Assembly (NCBI GenBank): GCA_016124515.1
Contig: WGNN01000036.1
Span: forward strand, 1-45,227
Reading direction: 5' to 3'
From: a bacterium
Lineage (GTDB): Bacteria; Bacteroidota; Bacteroidia; CAILMK01; JACPUW01
DNA: 45,227 bases
Positions 31,129-39,889 of this stretch are shown here, in pieces. Every line of letters starts with the position of its first letter. Position 1 is the first letter of the stretch. Both the position numbers and the translations under genes were made by a program. The notes under the pieces are model-generated. The model was not told where the DNA came from, did no database searches, and saw only the letters and a list, made by a program, of their open reading frames with translations.

Positions 31129-32889
31129 TTGCACTTTTTGGTATGTGAGGCGGTGGTTAGTCGTTTCTATTCTTACTATATATATTCCTGTTTTTAAGTT
31201 ACTTACATCTACCTGTTGCATACGGGTTTGCAACACGGTTTTTCCTTCCATATCTATAAAGGTTATCAGCACAGCTTCGTTGGTATTTACTTTTACAAAA
31301 CCATGCGCCGGGTTGGGATAAAGACTCACCTCCAGTGGGCTTTCTTCGGTGCCGGTGCTTACGGTATGCTGTTCGGCTTGCAGGCCTTCAGGTTTTTCCA
31401 AAGCCAATTGCGGTTGGCTCACCTGGGTGCATGTGGTGTAGCTGCCGGTGGCATATCGCTCTTCGGCACTTATTCTCAGGCCTGCTTTTTTGCCATTGTA
31501 GTGCAATATAAACGGGCTTTCATTTTGCAGATAGAGCGATGATTCGTCAATCTCGGTTGATTTTTCCGGTTTCATTTTGCCCTTTACCACATTGCCGTTT
31601 TCGTAGTGGCCGCTGCCACTCACATAGTAGTTTCCATACAAAAAGCTTGGGTTGGTTATTTGGTTGCCAATAAGGTTGAGCGAATCCGCGGCTCCGGGGT
31701 TTACAATCAAACCATAGAGTTCGGCGGTGTTTTTAAAGAAGGTATTGTACGGACCGTTTTTGCCGTGCGAATCGTCAACCACTATATTTTGTACTATGTT
31801 GCCTTCAAACAAATTGGCAAAAGGGTAGTTGCCGTGCAGCACCAAATCGCCGGATGAATTGCCGGGCAATTGGGTTTCTTCCCAATGGGGTTTCACGCTG
31901 TAGTTGTAGGCAAGCACATTGCCATTGGCACCTGCCTGCAAAATCATGGCATGGCGCAGGTATTCAAATATGTTGTTCTCTACCAGGCAGTTGCTCGATC
32001 CGTATTGCAGCAACACGCCGTAACCTTGTCCGCCGCCGCCGTAGGCATTCGCAAATCTGAAAAATGATCCGCTTACCGTAATGTTGTGGCTGTTGGTAAT
32101 TTCTACATGGGCAAAATTGCAATACTCGCTCGTGGTGTTTTGTACAAAACAGTTGTGTGCGTAGTTGAACTTGATGTTGCTTGTTTGGCTTGCGGTGGTG
32201 TCGTTTCGCAGGATTTGTAAGCAGCTCACTCCGGCGTTTTCTACCGGTTGTACTTTGTTTATACGGGTTTTGCCACCTTTTGAAAGTTGTAGGCGCAGGG
32301 CTTCTTTCAGGATCACGGTATTGCTTTCAATGTTTTGAATTTCAACAAATTGTGCAATGGTGCCTTTGGCCCAATCAGAGGTGGTGAGCTTGGATTGTGG
32401 CAAGCAAAGTTTTAGAATATCGCCTTTTGCCAGGCCATTGGTGTTGTTTAGGTACAACACATTGTCACCCGCCAAAGCATCCTGTGCCAGCGGATACACC
32501 TGTGGCAGCAATTGCCCTTGAAACACAATGGCATCGCGTTCTTCGCTCAGGTTGAATGCCAACACGGTTTGGTTGCCATCGCCTTGTAGCACCACATTGC
32601 TTGGCACCACTATGCTTTCGTTAAACAGATATACGCCGGGCCCCAAAATGATGGTTCCGCCTTCCGCTCCCAGTTTTTCAATGGCAGCTTTCAGTGCGTT
32701 GTCAACCGGTTTTTTGCCGTGGTTTTCCGAAGTAAAATGTCTGATTTCCAATGTTTTTCCACTTTGGTGGGAGGTAGCTTCATTGCCCGCTTGTGTCCAG
32801 GTGGCAAATCCACCTTTTATTTCACCTGCCTGTGCTATCAATGCCATCAGGCAGGTAATTGTAGTTGCTAAGAGTACCTTTTTCATCAT
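31120..32889 (-). CDS. Secreted right-handed beta-helix protein with type IX sorting domain
   Basis: A 589-residue protein. The signal peptide MMKKVLLATTITCLMALIAQAG begins at 32889; the track start is 19 residues earlier and not signal-like. Residues about 55-430 resemble a pectate-lyase-type beta-helix: DNALKAAIEKLGAEGGTIILGPGVYLF is the usual opening, and stacked turns such as SNCLVENNIFEYLRHAMILQAGANGNVLAYN follow. The last 75 residues form a T9SS type A sorting domain (VSLYPNPAHGFVKVN then LKTGIYIVRIE). It should be exported to the cell surface or medium and act on or bind a polysaccharide; no catalytic residue can be named. Confidence 0.87.
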   Translation of the reverse strand: MMKKVLLATTITCLMALIAQAGEIKGGFATWTQAGNEATSHQSGKTLEIRHFTSENHGKKPVDNALKAAIEKLGAEGGTIILGPGVYLFNESIVVPSNVVLQGDGNQTVLAFNLSEERDAIVFQGQLLPQVYPLAQDALAGDNVLYLNNTNGLAKGDILKLCLPQSKLTTSDWAKGTIAQFVEIQNIESNTVILKEALRLQLSKGGKTRINKVQPVENAGVSCLQILRNDTTASQTSNIKFNYAHNCFVQNTTSEYCNFAHVEITNSHNITVSGSFFRFANAYGGGGQGYGVLLQYGSSNCLVENNIFEYLRHAMILQAGANGNVLAYNYSVKPHWEETQLPGNSSGDLVLHGNYPFANLFEGNIVQNIVVDDSHGKNGPYNTFFKNTAELYGLIVNPGAADSLNLIGNQITNPSFLYGNYYVSGSGHYENGNVVKGKMKPEKSTEIDESSLYLQNESPFILHYNGKKAGLRISAEERYATGSYTTCTQVSQPQLALEKPEGLQAEQHTVSTGTEESPLEVSLYPNPAHGFVKVNTNEAVLITFIDMEGKTVLQTRMQQVDVSNLKTGIYIVRIETTNHRLTYQKVQLY

Positions 32890-33411
32890 GACCTCGTGTT
32901 TAGTTGTTTTTGATGGGACGAAGGTCTTAATGTGTTCGGTAAACAACTGAAAATAAGCGGTAAAAAACTACAATACTTAGATGAAAGTTTCGAAAATCAA
33001 TTCAGGCTTTTCAGGAGCGGTTTTTTACAAGTGTATTCGATGAAATGGGGTATTCATCGGATGTAAGTGGCTGTGTTTTGGTGGAAGTGGAAAATGAGCC
33101 TTGGGAAGGCTGTTCCGAAAACGGGAATGAATACAGGTGTAAATATTTTTTACCACAAATTGTCTGTAGCTACACATGGTATTTAAAACACGTTTAAAAC
33201 CGCGTGGAGCCCATATTTGGCAAATGTGAAAAGCTGTGAAAAAAACAAAACAATTTATTAAAAGTGCCTGCACTTGTACAGAAGCAAAAAAAGCATAGAT
33301 TTGAGCAGGTTTTAGGTAATAAAAGGACGTTTTGATAAATAGTTGCACCAATATTTACTTGTGGAATTATTGTTGAGTGTTAAATTTTTCTGAACCATTA
33401 AATGCTTGGGA
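32890..33411. other. Intergenic, no gene recognised
   Basis: This half-kilobase gap holds only short broken frames; a 108-residue minus-strand ORF (33025-33351) has no blocks and is probably chance. No tRNA, strong hairpin or repeat is evident. It must contain the start signals of both flanking divergent genes, but I see no perfect TAnnTTTG close to either start. Confidence 0.5.
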
Positions 33412-33606
33412 ATGTCAAAGAAGATTAAAGGTTTCAAATTTCAAGGTCTGTTCATGGAACTTACTTTGGTTGTTGTAAATGTGTTTTTGGTTTTGGCGCT
33501 TATTTTTATCTGGAACAATTTTTTTCAGGACCAACAGGCGAGCAAAGACAAAGACTTTGAGTACCAATATGTACGCGCAGGCGAAGACAGTCAAGGAACA
33601 AAATAG
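33412..33606 (+). CDS. Small single-TM protein, function unknown
   Basis: A 64-residue protein, MSKKIKGFKFQGLFMELTLVVVNVFLVLALIFIWNNFF then an acidic, Gln-rich tail. One membrane helix spans about residues 16-36, with a basic N-terminus inside. The ATG at 33412 is preferred over the track's TTG two codons earlier. The reading frame's neat positive-inside layout argues that it is real, although no homologous family is recognised. It converges with the M1 peptidase gene. Confidence 0.55.
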   Translation: MSKKIKGFKFQGLFMELTLVVVNVFLVLALIFIWNNFFQDQQASKDKDFEYQYVRAGEDSQGTK

Positions 33607-33651
33607 TCCACCGCTTCCTCTTTTCAAACGTTACAACCAATCTATAAGCGC

Positions 33652-35265
33652 CTACTTTTCAATAAGTTGGTAGCTGAAAAACAAAAGGGCATCAGGGTCT
33701 ATCTCCCAAGAATCTATCATCAGCTCGGAGCTTAAATTGAAAGTAGTTCTTTTGCTGTTTACAGGCAAATCAAACATCCGCACTCCGTCTTCCCCTTTTA
33801 TACGTATTTGCAAATTGAAAGTATAGAGCTCCTTTTGCTCTTGTACCACCTTCAGTGTCAGTTTGTTTGGTGCTTTTGATGGCTTGCTTACAATTTTGAG
33901 TTTTGGATGACCCGCCCGGCGCAACCACTGCTCAAAAAACGGGCGCATATCTCTTCCGCTTACTTCATTTACCACATGTACAAAATTGCGGCTGTAGGCA
34001 TTGCCCAGTTGGTAGCGTGTGTAATATTGCTTTATGCATTGCCAAAAAACCGAGTCGCCCAGCTCATTGCGCAGCATGTGAAGCACCCAAGCCCCTTTTT
34101 CGTAAGCGTTGGGATTGAGCATACTGTTTATATTGGTGCTTAGTGTATCAACCAAAGGCAGGCTCACTTTTTTGTTGAAATTCAGGGCTTTTTGCCGCTC
34201 TTCCTGCATGCGTTTGTTATAGGCTTCCTTGCCAAACTGATCCAACACATACAAATCGGTGAGGTAGGTGGCAAAGCCTTCGCTCAACCACAGGTGGCTC
34301 CAGTCGGCTTCGCTTGCCGAATTGCCAAACCACTGATGCGCTATTTCGTGGGCAATAAGGTCTTCCACCTGTTTTTCGCCATCTACCGAGCCTTCAAAAT
34401 AAAAGATACAGCCCGCATTTTCCATTCCGCCGTAGCGGGTTTTGCTTTGCACATTCGCCAGCTTTTCATAAGGATAAGGCGCTATTTTGTGGCTGAACCA
34501 TTTCAGTACTTCGCATGCCACGGCATAGTCGGCAAAGCCTTCGGTATGCTGCTGTTTATATACCCAGCTAGTTACCGGCACTTCGTTGGCCATGCAACTA
34601 TCGCTCACCGCAAAATTAGCCATGCCAACCACCATCACTTTGGTAGGCAGGGGCACGTGACTGTGGTATTTGGTTCGGCTTATGCCATTGGCCAATTCTT
34701 TATGCAACACCAATTCGCCATTCGATACCACTTTGTATTGCGAGGGATGTTTTACATCAAAAGTTACCAAAGCTTTGTCGGCCGGGTGGTCTATACACGG
34801 AAACCAATAGTGCGCCCGGTTTGGCCAGTTGTCGCCAAAAACCGTAAGATCGCCAAAGCTGTTTTTTGAAATAATCAAACCATCGGCGGGTTTTCCTTTG
34901 TATTTGATAATGAGCTCATAAGCCTGTGCCGTTTCCATTGCCGAACTGAAGTTGATAATGATTTCATCATCAATATGTTTCCAGTCTTTAACAGGAAAAC
35001 CACAACTTACTTTCAGCACTTCCATGCCTGTATTGTCCTCGTTTTTTGAGTCGAAGTCAAAAACCACGCTTTGGCCATTGCTCATGGCTTTAAACAATAT
35101 GGTGGCTTCACCTTCAATGACTTCTTGTGGGTTGCTCAGGTTGAGTGCTATTTTGTAGCTTACCACATCAATGGCACTCACCACAGCTTTGGCAGGCTGC
35201 ACCGAAAAGCCCCAAAAAAGCATCATGAAAAGCAGAAAGATCCAAGTGCTTGCAATTTTTCTCAT
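33652..35265 (-). CDS. M1-family aminopeptidase (zinc metallopeptidase)
   Basis: A 537-residue secreted enzyme. Signal peptide MRKIASTWIFLLFMMLFWGFSVQPAKA. The N-terminal beta domain is followed by the substrate motif GGMENAG (GxMEN) and the zinc site HEIAHQWFGN with the second Glu in LWLSEGFATYL. It should cleave N-terminal residues from peptides in the periplasm. It is shorter than classical M1 enzymes, which have a large helical C-terminal domain; here a short helical region (to about residue 450) and a final beta segment remain, as in the LTA4H-like and compact Bacteroidota forms. The start at 35265 drops ten residues before the signal. Confidence 0.93.
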   Translation of the reverse strand: MRKIASTWIFLLFMMLFWGFSVQPAKAVVSAIDVVSYKIALNLSNPQEVIEGEATILFKAMSNGQSVVFDFDSKNEDNTGMEVLKVSCGFPVKDWKHIDDEIIINFSSAMETAQAYELIIKYKGKPADGLIISKNSFGDLTVFGDNWPNRAHYWFPCIDHPADKALVTFDVKHPSQYKVVSNGELVLHKELANGISRTKYHSHVPLPTKVMVVGMANFAVSDSCMANEVPVTSWVYKQQHTEGFADYAVACEVLKWFSHKIAPYPYEKLANVQSKTRYGGMENAGCIFYFEGSVDGEKQVEDLIAHEIAHQWFGNSASEADWSHLWLSEGFATYLTDLYVLDQFGKEAYNKRMQEERQKALNFNKKVSLPLVDTLSTNINSMLNPNAYEKGAWVLHMLRNELGDSVFWQCIKQYYTRYQLGNAYSRNFVHVVNEVSGRDMRPFFEQWLRRAGHPKLKIVSKPSKAPNKLTLKVVQEQKELYTFNLQIRIKGEDGVRMFDLPVNSKRTTFNLSSELMIDSWEIDPDALLFFSYQLIEK

Positions 35266-35328
35266 GTTACGAAAATGCGATTTTTTGCAAAACAAGCAAG
35301 GAAATTTGGGTTTTTAGCCCGCCTTCTA

Positions 35329-35688
35329 TCAGATGGAGTCGAGTTGATGCCGGGTCAGTTCGTTTTCCACCTCGCCGGTATTGCGGGTTCCGGCGGGTTC
35401 AAAAAGCAGCACTTCCACCTCGTTTTCTGCAATGGGTCGGTGTTCTATTCCGCGTGGTATCACCACCATTTCGCCTGCCGAAAGAGCCAATGTTTCCGTG
35501 CGCAATTCAATTTTCAATTCGCCTTTCAGCACATAAAAAAGCTCGTCTTCATTGGCATGGCTGTGCCACACAAATTCACCTTTCAGCCGCGCTACCTTCA
35601 CTTCTTGTCCATTGAGTTGGGCTATAATCTTTGGATTCCAATAGTCTTTTACCTGTTGCGCTTTCAGGGCGGGGTTTATTACTTTCAT
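35329..35688 (-). CDS. Small cupin protein
   Basis: A 119-residue single-domain cupin. Motif 1 is WHSHANEDELFYVLKGELKI (His-x-His-x4-Glu-x6-Gly pattern) and motif 2 is VVIPRGIEHRPIAE. The two His, the Glu and the later His form a metal site. Start at MKVINPALKAQQ (35688), nine residues inside the track ORF. Small cupins of this type may be isomerases, dioxygenases or ligand binders, and the substrate is unknown. It stands 63 bases upstream of the M1 peptidase gene in the same direction. Confidence 0.88.
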   Translation of the reverse strand: MKVINPALKAQQVKDYWNPKIIAQLNGQEVKVARLKGEFVWHSHANEDELFYVLKGELKIELRTETLALSAGEMVVIPRGIEHRPIAENEVEVLLFEPAGTRNTGEVENELTRHQLDSI

Positions 35689-35810
35689 GTTAAAAAATTT
35701 TGTTATGCCATGCATTGCTTCATTTCAGCTACAAAAGCCGATGCGGTTTGCGATTGCGGCGTAAAATGTAAGTGAAATAAGGCAAATAGCAGGCTGAGGT
35801 GGTGATTGTG

Positions 35811-36140
35811 CTATTTGTACGAGTCGTTGTACAACTTGATGATACCCAGAAAACCCATGTAATTGCACGACACGATGAGCCCTATAATGCGTTGTCCTTC
35901 TTCGGTTTGCAAACTCCATTTTTCAATGGGCGGAAAGTTGGATGTGATAAACAGGAGCAGCAACGAAAATCCCAGAACGATAAGCAGATAGCTCAGGCGT
36001 TTCATAAGCGCCAGTACATTGCAGATAGCCAAATACATATATATACCAAACCAGAAAAGCGGATCGCTTTGCCCCAGTTGCAGCAGGGCAAAGGCCAGAA
36101 ATGCTAATGCGGGCAATAAGTATAAATACCGAGCTTTCAA
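35811..36140 (-). CDS. Small membrane protein, TMEM220-like
   Basis: A 109-residue protein with about four hydrophobic segments and nearly no loops. The phrase QSDPLFWFGIYMYLAICNVLAL resembles the DPDPxxWxxIY opening of the transmembrane-220 family, and NYMGFLGIIKLY is near its end. I am moderately sure of the family; its function is unknown in any case. It follows the RNA methyltransferase gene by 16 bases and is probably co-transcribed with it. Confidence 0.7.
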   Translation of the reverse strand: MKARYLYLLPALAFLAFALLQLGQSDPLFWFGIYMYLAICNVLALMKRLSYLLIVLGFSLLLLFITSNFPPIEKWSLQTEEGQRIIGLIVSCNYMGFLGIIKLYNDSYK

Positions 36141-36156
36141 TTCGGCTCAAATTTAT

Positions 36157-36894
36157 TCACGAATTGCACAATTGGGCAAACCTGTCGAGAATAATGCCGG
36201 TGGCTACAGCAGCGTTGAGCGATTCGGCAGCACCAAAGCGCGGAATGGTAATGGATTCGGTGCAGCAGGCCTTCACTTCTTCCGATATTCCATCGGCTTC
36301 GCTGCCTATTACCAAGTGGCAGGGCGTGTTCAATGTATTTATATGGTGCAGGTTGGTTCCGTTGAGCATGGCGCCATACACCTTGTTTTTCCACTTTATT
36401 TGCTCAGTTTGGCGTTCAAAAATATGTACCCTGAAAATACTGCCCATTGTGGCTTGCACCACTTTCGGACTAAATGGGTCAACGCAGTGGTTGATACAAA
36501 AAAGTTGCGAAAGGCCATACCAGTCGGCAAGCCTGATGATGGTGCCCAAATTACCGGGGTCGGCAATGCCATCGAGCACCAAAGAAACCGGTGCCTCCAC
36601 CTCCGTTTTTTCTTCAGGTATTTTTACCAGCGCCAAACCAAAATGCGGTTGCTTCAATTGCGAAATTTCATTAAGCATTTTTTGTGGTGTAAACTCTACG
36701 TAATCAGGTAGTTGGTCTTTGTTTTCAGTGTCGGTAATCCAACATTTTTCCACCTGATAGTCACTCTTAAATAGCTCGCTGAGTACCTTTCTGCCCTCGG
36801 CGATAAACAATTTGTTTTTGAGCCTGTATTTTTTAATAGCAAGCGACTTGATAAGTTTGACCTGATTTTTAGAAATTACTTGACTATACTCCAT
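36157..36894 (-). CDS. TrmH/SpoU-family RNA methyltransferase
   Basis: A 245-residue enzyme. Residues 1-95 are the substrate-binding domain (KLIKSLAIKKYRLKNKLFIAEGRKVL). The SPOUT knot follows with motif 1 LDGIADPGNLGTIIRLADWYG, motif 2 LVIGSEADGIS and motif 3 AAESLNAAVATGIIL. It should 2'-O-methylate a ribose in rRNA or tRNA using SAM; the target nucleotide cannot be read. It diverges from the Omp85 gene with start regions overlapping by 15 bases. Confidence 0.95.
   Translation of the reverse strand: MEYSQVISKNQVKLIKSLAIKKYRLKNKLFIAEGRKVLSELFKSDYQVEKCWITDTENKDQLPDYVEFTPQKMLNEISQLKQPHFGLALVKIPEEKTEVEAPVSLVLDGIADPGNLGTIIRLADWYGLSQLFCINHCVDPFSPKVVQATMGSIFRVHIFERQTEQIKWKNKVYGAMLNGTNLHHINTLNTPCHLVIGSEADGISEEVKACCTESITIPRFGAAESLNAAVATGIILDRFAQLCNS
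36852..36859 (+). promoter_or_regulatory. -7 box TAAGTTTG for the Omp85 gene
   Basis: TAAGTTTG fits TAnnTTTG and lies 20 bases before the TTG start at 36880, inside the first codons of the divergent methyltransferase gene. It is the main support for the TTG start. A properly spaced -33 element is not obvious. Confidence 0.55.
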
Positions 36895-39192
36895 TTAAGA
36901 ATATTACTGTTGGTGGCCATTGTGTTTCAAATGGCATCGTGCACGGTGTACCGCCACGTGCCCAATGGCAAGCAATTGGTTACGAAAGTAACAGTAAAAG
37001 GTGCGCCGAGTGCGCACAAAGACCAAATGATGGAGTTGGTTGAAGAAAAAACGAATACCAAGATATTTGGTATTTGGCGTGTGCGAACCCGCAATTGGTA
37101 CCTGACCGAAAAGTGGCGCAACAAGCACAGCAAGCAAAATACCATTTGGGAAGCGCCCTCATATTATACCGAAGAAGGGACCCAAAATACGGTGGATAAG
37201 CTGGAATCTTACCTCAAAAACAATGGATATTTTAATGCCAAGGTTACGGCCAAAGTAAAAATAAAGGGCCTGCGGAAACGCAAAGCCGAGGTGGAATATA
37301 TTGTGTCGAGAAACAAGGCATACACCATCAACGATGTCTCGCGCAATATTGAAGACTATGATATATACAATATACTGGAAGCCGACAAAAACAACAGCTT
37401 GGTAAAAAAGGGGAAAACCTTTAGCAGTACCATGCTCATTGACGAAAGGGAGCGTATTCTGAACCTGCTCAAAAACCACGGCTATTATGATTTCAGTAGA
37501 GAATACGTGTATTTTGATTTGGACTCAACCCTTGGAAATCATAAAATTGACGTGAGCATAGGACTTAAAAACCCGGGGCTCTACAAAAGGCACAAGGTAT
37601 ATACCATTGGCACCATAAAATTCAGCAACAAAGATGAGCTTGATACCAACAGCGTGTTGCTTGCCGAAAAAGTGAGCAGAACGGGCTATGGCAATGCCTA
37701 TATTGATGACCTTTTGCTGCGTTCCATGCGGCTAATGCCCGGCGATTTGTACAGGGAAGCGGATATGCAGGAGTCGCTGAAAAACTTGCGGAAAATAAAA
37801 ATGTACCAATACGTGGACGTGCGTTTTTTGAGAGACAGCGTGTCATCTGATACGGCTATTCTCAACTTGCAGGTCATACTTTCGCCATATACCAAGTACC
37901 AAATACAGTTTCAGACCGAGGCAATTACCTCGGAGCAAAATGGACAAGGACTTAGTTTCAATGGGCGACTCTACGGTATGGCGGGCTCTTTTACCTTTAA
38001 GGACAACAATTTTTTGAAAAAAGGGATACAAATGGAAACAAGGCTGCGCGCCTCATCAGAAATCAGCTTGAACTACTATCCCAAAGTGGCATCGAACAAC
38101 GAACTGAGCCTGAGTAACTCCTATTATTTTGCCAAACCTTTTTTGGCAAGGCTCATGCCCATAGATATGCGCAACGAAATAGACCAAAGTACCCTATCGC
38201 TCAATGCCTATTATGAATCGAATCCCGATTTTAGCCGATACACTGCCAATATTGCCGCAGGTTATCTCATTGAAAAAGGTCGTTTTAAACACTACATTCT
38301 TCCCATTGATTTTAACCTTATAAGCACCGAAATACGCAGCGAAAGGTTTAAAACGCTGCTCGACACTTCGGTGAATTTATACCTGAGCAATTTGTTTGAC
38401 AACCACACCATAGCGGGCAGCCGCTGGGGATTTTATTATACCAACAAAGTAATTGGCAGCAAAAGAAATTACCTGGAAATAACAGCCAATATTATAGAAC
38501 TGGCTGGAAACGTGTTTTATGTAGGGAGTAAAATTTTTGGCACACCGGTGCAGGGCGAGCTGTCAAAAACCTACCAACGTACTTTTCTCGACCTGCATTT
38601 CTTTCAGTTTGCCAAAGGCGATTATGACTTCAGGTTTCACCAAAAAACCTTTTGGAACAACGAAATAGTTTACCGCGCCTATGTGGGGATGATTTATCCA
38701 TTTGGCAATACGCCCAACTCTGTGCCATTTGAAAAAAGGTATTATTCAGGTGGCTCAAACAGCATACGCGGCTGGGGTGTGCGCAGGTTGGGGCCGGGCA
38801 GCTACAAAGCGGTGAGCGACAACCAAAACTATATCTATTTCCACTCGGGAGATATAAAACTTGAAGGCAATTTTGAATACCGCTTTTCGGTTTCAAACCT
38901 ATTGAAAATGGCCCTTTTTGCCGATGCAGGCAATATTTGGAACAATCCGCACAATACCTTTCAGGTGCCGGGCGGCGAGTGGCAGTGGAACCGTTTTTAC
39001 AAGGAGTTTGCCGTGGCCGGTGGGCTGGGTTTCCGCTTCGATTTTACCTACTTTGTGTTCAGAAGCGACTTGGGTTTTCCCCTGCGCGACCCTTCGGCAA
39101 GTGCCAACAAGTGGTTTCCCAAAGAGATTTACGGCACCGAAAAATTCCAGAATATCATCCGTTTCAACTTTGGTATTGGCTATCCTTTTTAG
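36880..39192 (+). CDS. Omp85-family outer-membrane lipoprotein (BamA/TamA type, TamL-like)
   Basis: A 770-residue protein. The N-terminus ends in lipobox FQMASC at about residue 21, so it should be lipid-anchored, as described for the TamL branch in Bacteroidota. Residues about 30-330 hold POTRA-like units (VTKVTVKG, GYFNAKVTAKVKIKG, HKVYTIGTIKFS, LRKIKMYQYVDVRFL). The C-terminal half is a 16-strand-type barrel with YYSGGSNSIRGWGVRRLGPGSY and a final strand ending IRFNFGIGYPF. It should help assemble or insert envelope material. The start is TTG; no ATG lies before the lipobox. The 3' end overlaps the convergent acetyltransferase gene by 4 bases. Confidence 0.9.
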   Translation: MTILHLRILLLVAIVFQMASCTVYRHVPNGKQLVTKVTVKGAPSAHKDQMMELVEEKTNTKIFGIWRVRTRNWYLTEKWRNKHSKQNTIWEAPSYYTEEGTQNTVDKLESYLKNNGYFNAKVTAKVKIKGLRKRKAEVEYIVSRNKAYTINDVSRNIEDYDIYNILEADKNNSLVKKGKTFSSTMLIDERERILNLLKNHGYYDFSREYVYFDLDSTLGNHKIDVSIGLKNPGLYKRHKVYTIGTIKFSNKDELDTNSVLLAEKVSRTGYGNAYIDDLLLRSMRLMPGDLYREADMQESLKNLRKIKMYQYVDVRFLRDSVSSDTAILNLQVILSPYTKYQIQFQTEAITSEQNGQGLSFNGRLYGMAGSFTFKDNNFLKKGIQMETRLRASSEISLNYYPKVASNNELSLSNSYYFAKPFLARLMPIDMRNEIDQSTLSLNAYYESNPDFSRYTANIAAGYLIEKGRFKHYILPIDFNLISTEIRSERFKTLLDTSVNLYLSNLFDNHTIAGSRWGFYYTNKVIGSKRNYLEITANIIELAGNVFYVGSKIFGTPVQGELSKTYQRTFLDLHFFQFAKGDYDFRFHQKTFWNNEIVYRAYVGMIYPFGNTPNSVPFEKRYYSGGSNSIRGWGVRRLGPGSYKAVSDNQNYIYFHSGDIKLEGNFEYRFSVSNLLKMALFADAGNIWNNPHNTFQVPGGEWQWNRFYKEFAVAGGLGFRFDFTYFVFRSDLGFPLRDPSASANKWFPKEIYGTEKFQNIIRFNFGIGYPF

Positions 39193-39776
39193 CTGTTTAT
39201 ATGGCTAAATGCATTAAAGTTTTTGCGATGCAGCACATAAACGACTATATCAATAAATTGCCTGTTGAAGTAGATGTAGTCTTTAAAATGCCCTTCTTTT
39301 TCAAATCCGTTGGCCGTAAGCAAATGCGTAGCGCCGCGGTTAAGGGGTTGAACCCAAGCTTCTACCGCCTGCAATTGCAACTGAGTGAATCCAAAGTTTA
39401 TTATAGCTCCAAATGCTTCAGCAGCAATGCCTTTGCCCCAATATTCGGGTTTCAGCTCCCCACCAATTTCGGCGCGCAGGTTGTTAAAATCTATGCGATT
39501 GAAACCGCAGCTTCCTATTAGTTTTTGCTTGTCTCTGAGCACCCCTGCAAATCCTATGGCTTTTTGGTCGTAAAATGCCTTTTGCGTTTGTTCGGCAAGT
39601 TTTTCTGCACTTGTCAGGGTGTCCATTTCGGGCCGGGCAATAAATTGGTTCACCCTGCTGTTTTTGCGGATTTCATAAATTTCCCGGGCATCATTGGGGG
39701 TTATTTCGCGCAGGGTTAGCCTGTTGGTTTTTATTTCAGGAAAGCGGTCAAAAACCGATTTGTTGAGTTGTAGCAT
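39189..39776 (-). CDS. GNAT acetyltransferase (RimJ/RimL type)
   Basis: A 195-residue acetyltransferase. IKTNRLTLREITPNDAREIYEIR is the usual opening of the RimJ/RimL group, IGSCGFNRIDFNNLRAEIGGELKPEYWGKGIAAEA holds the acetyl-CoA loop (YWGKGIA), and NRGATHLLTANGFEKEGHFKDYI closes the fold. It acetylates an amino group, possibly of a ribosomal protein N-terminus or a small molecule; the substrate is unknown. No signal peptide. It converges with the Omp85 gene, the stops overlapping by 4 bases. Confidence 0.92.
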   Translation of the reverse strand: MLQLNKSVFDRFPEIKTNRLTLREITPNDAREIYEIRKNSRVNQFIARPEMDTLTSAEKLAEQTQKAFYDQKAIGFAGVLRDKQKLIGSCGFNRIDFNNLRAEIGGELKPEYWGKGIAAEAFGAIINFGFTQLQLQAVEAWVQPLNRGATHLLTANGFEKEGHFKDYIYFNRQFIDIVVYVLHRKNFNAFSHINS

Positions 39777-39889
39777 CGGGTCGAGTTTATTGGCTCGCGT
39801 GGCAATTTAGCAAAGTTGCCCATGTTTCATGACCATTCGTTGCTTATAAAATCTAGAATTTGTAACAAATTATTTCTCATGTCCCCGCG

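Noticed and set aside
33025-33351. 108-residue minus-strand ORF in the 0.5 kb gap
   Set aside because: No recognisable pattern or promoter; aromatic- and His-rich chance frame.
35725-35919. 64-residue minus-strand ORF
   Set aside because: Shadow of the TMEM220-like gene in another frame; no start support.
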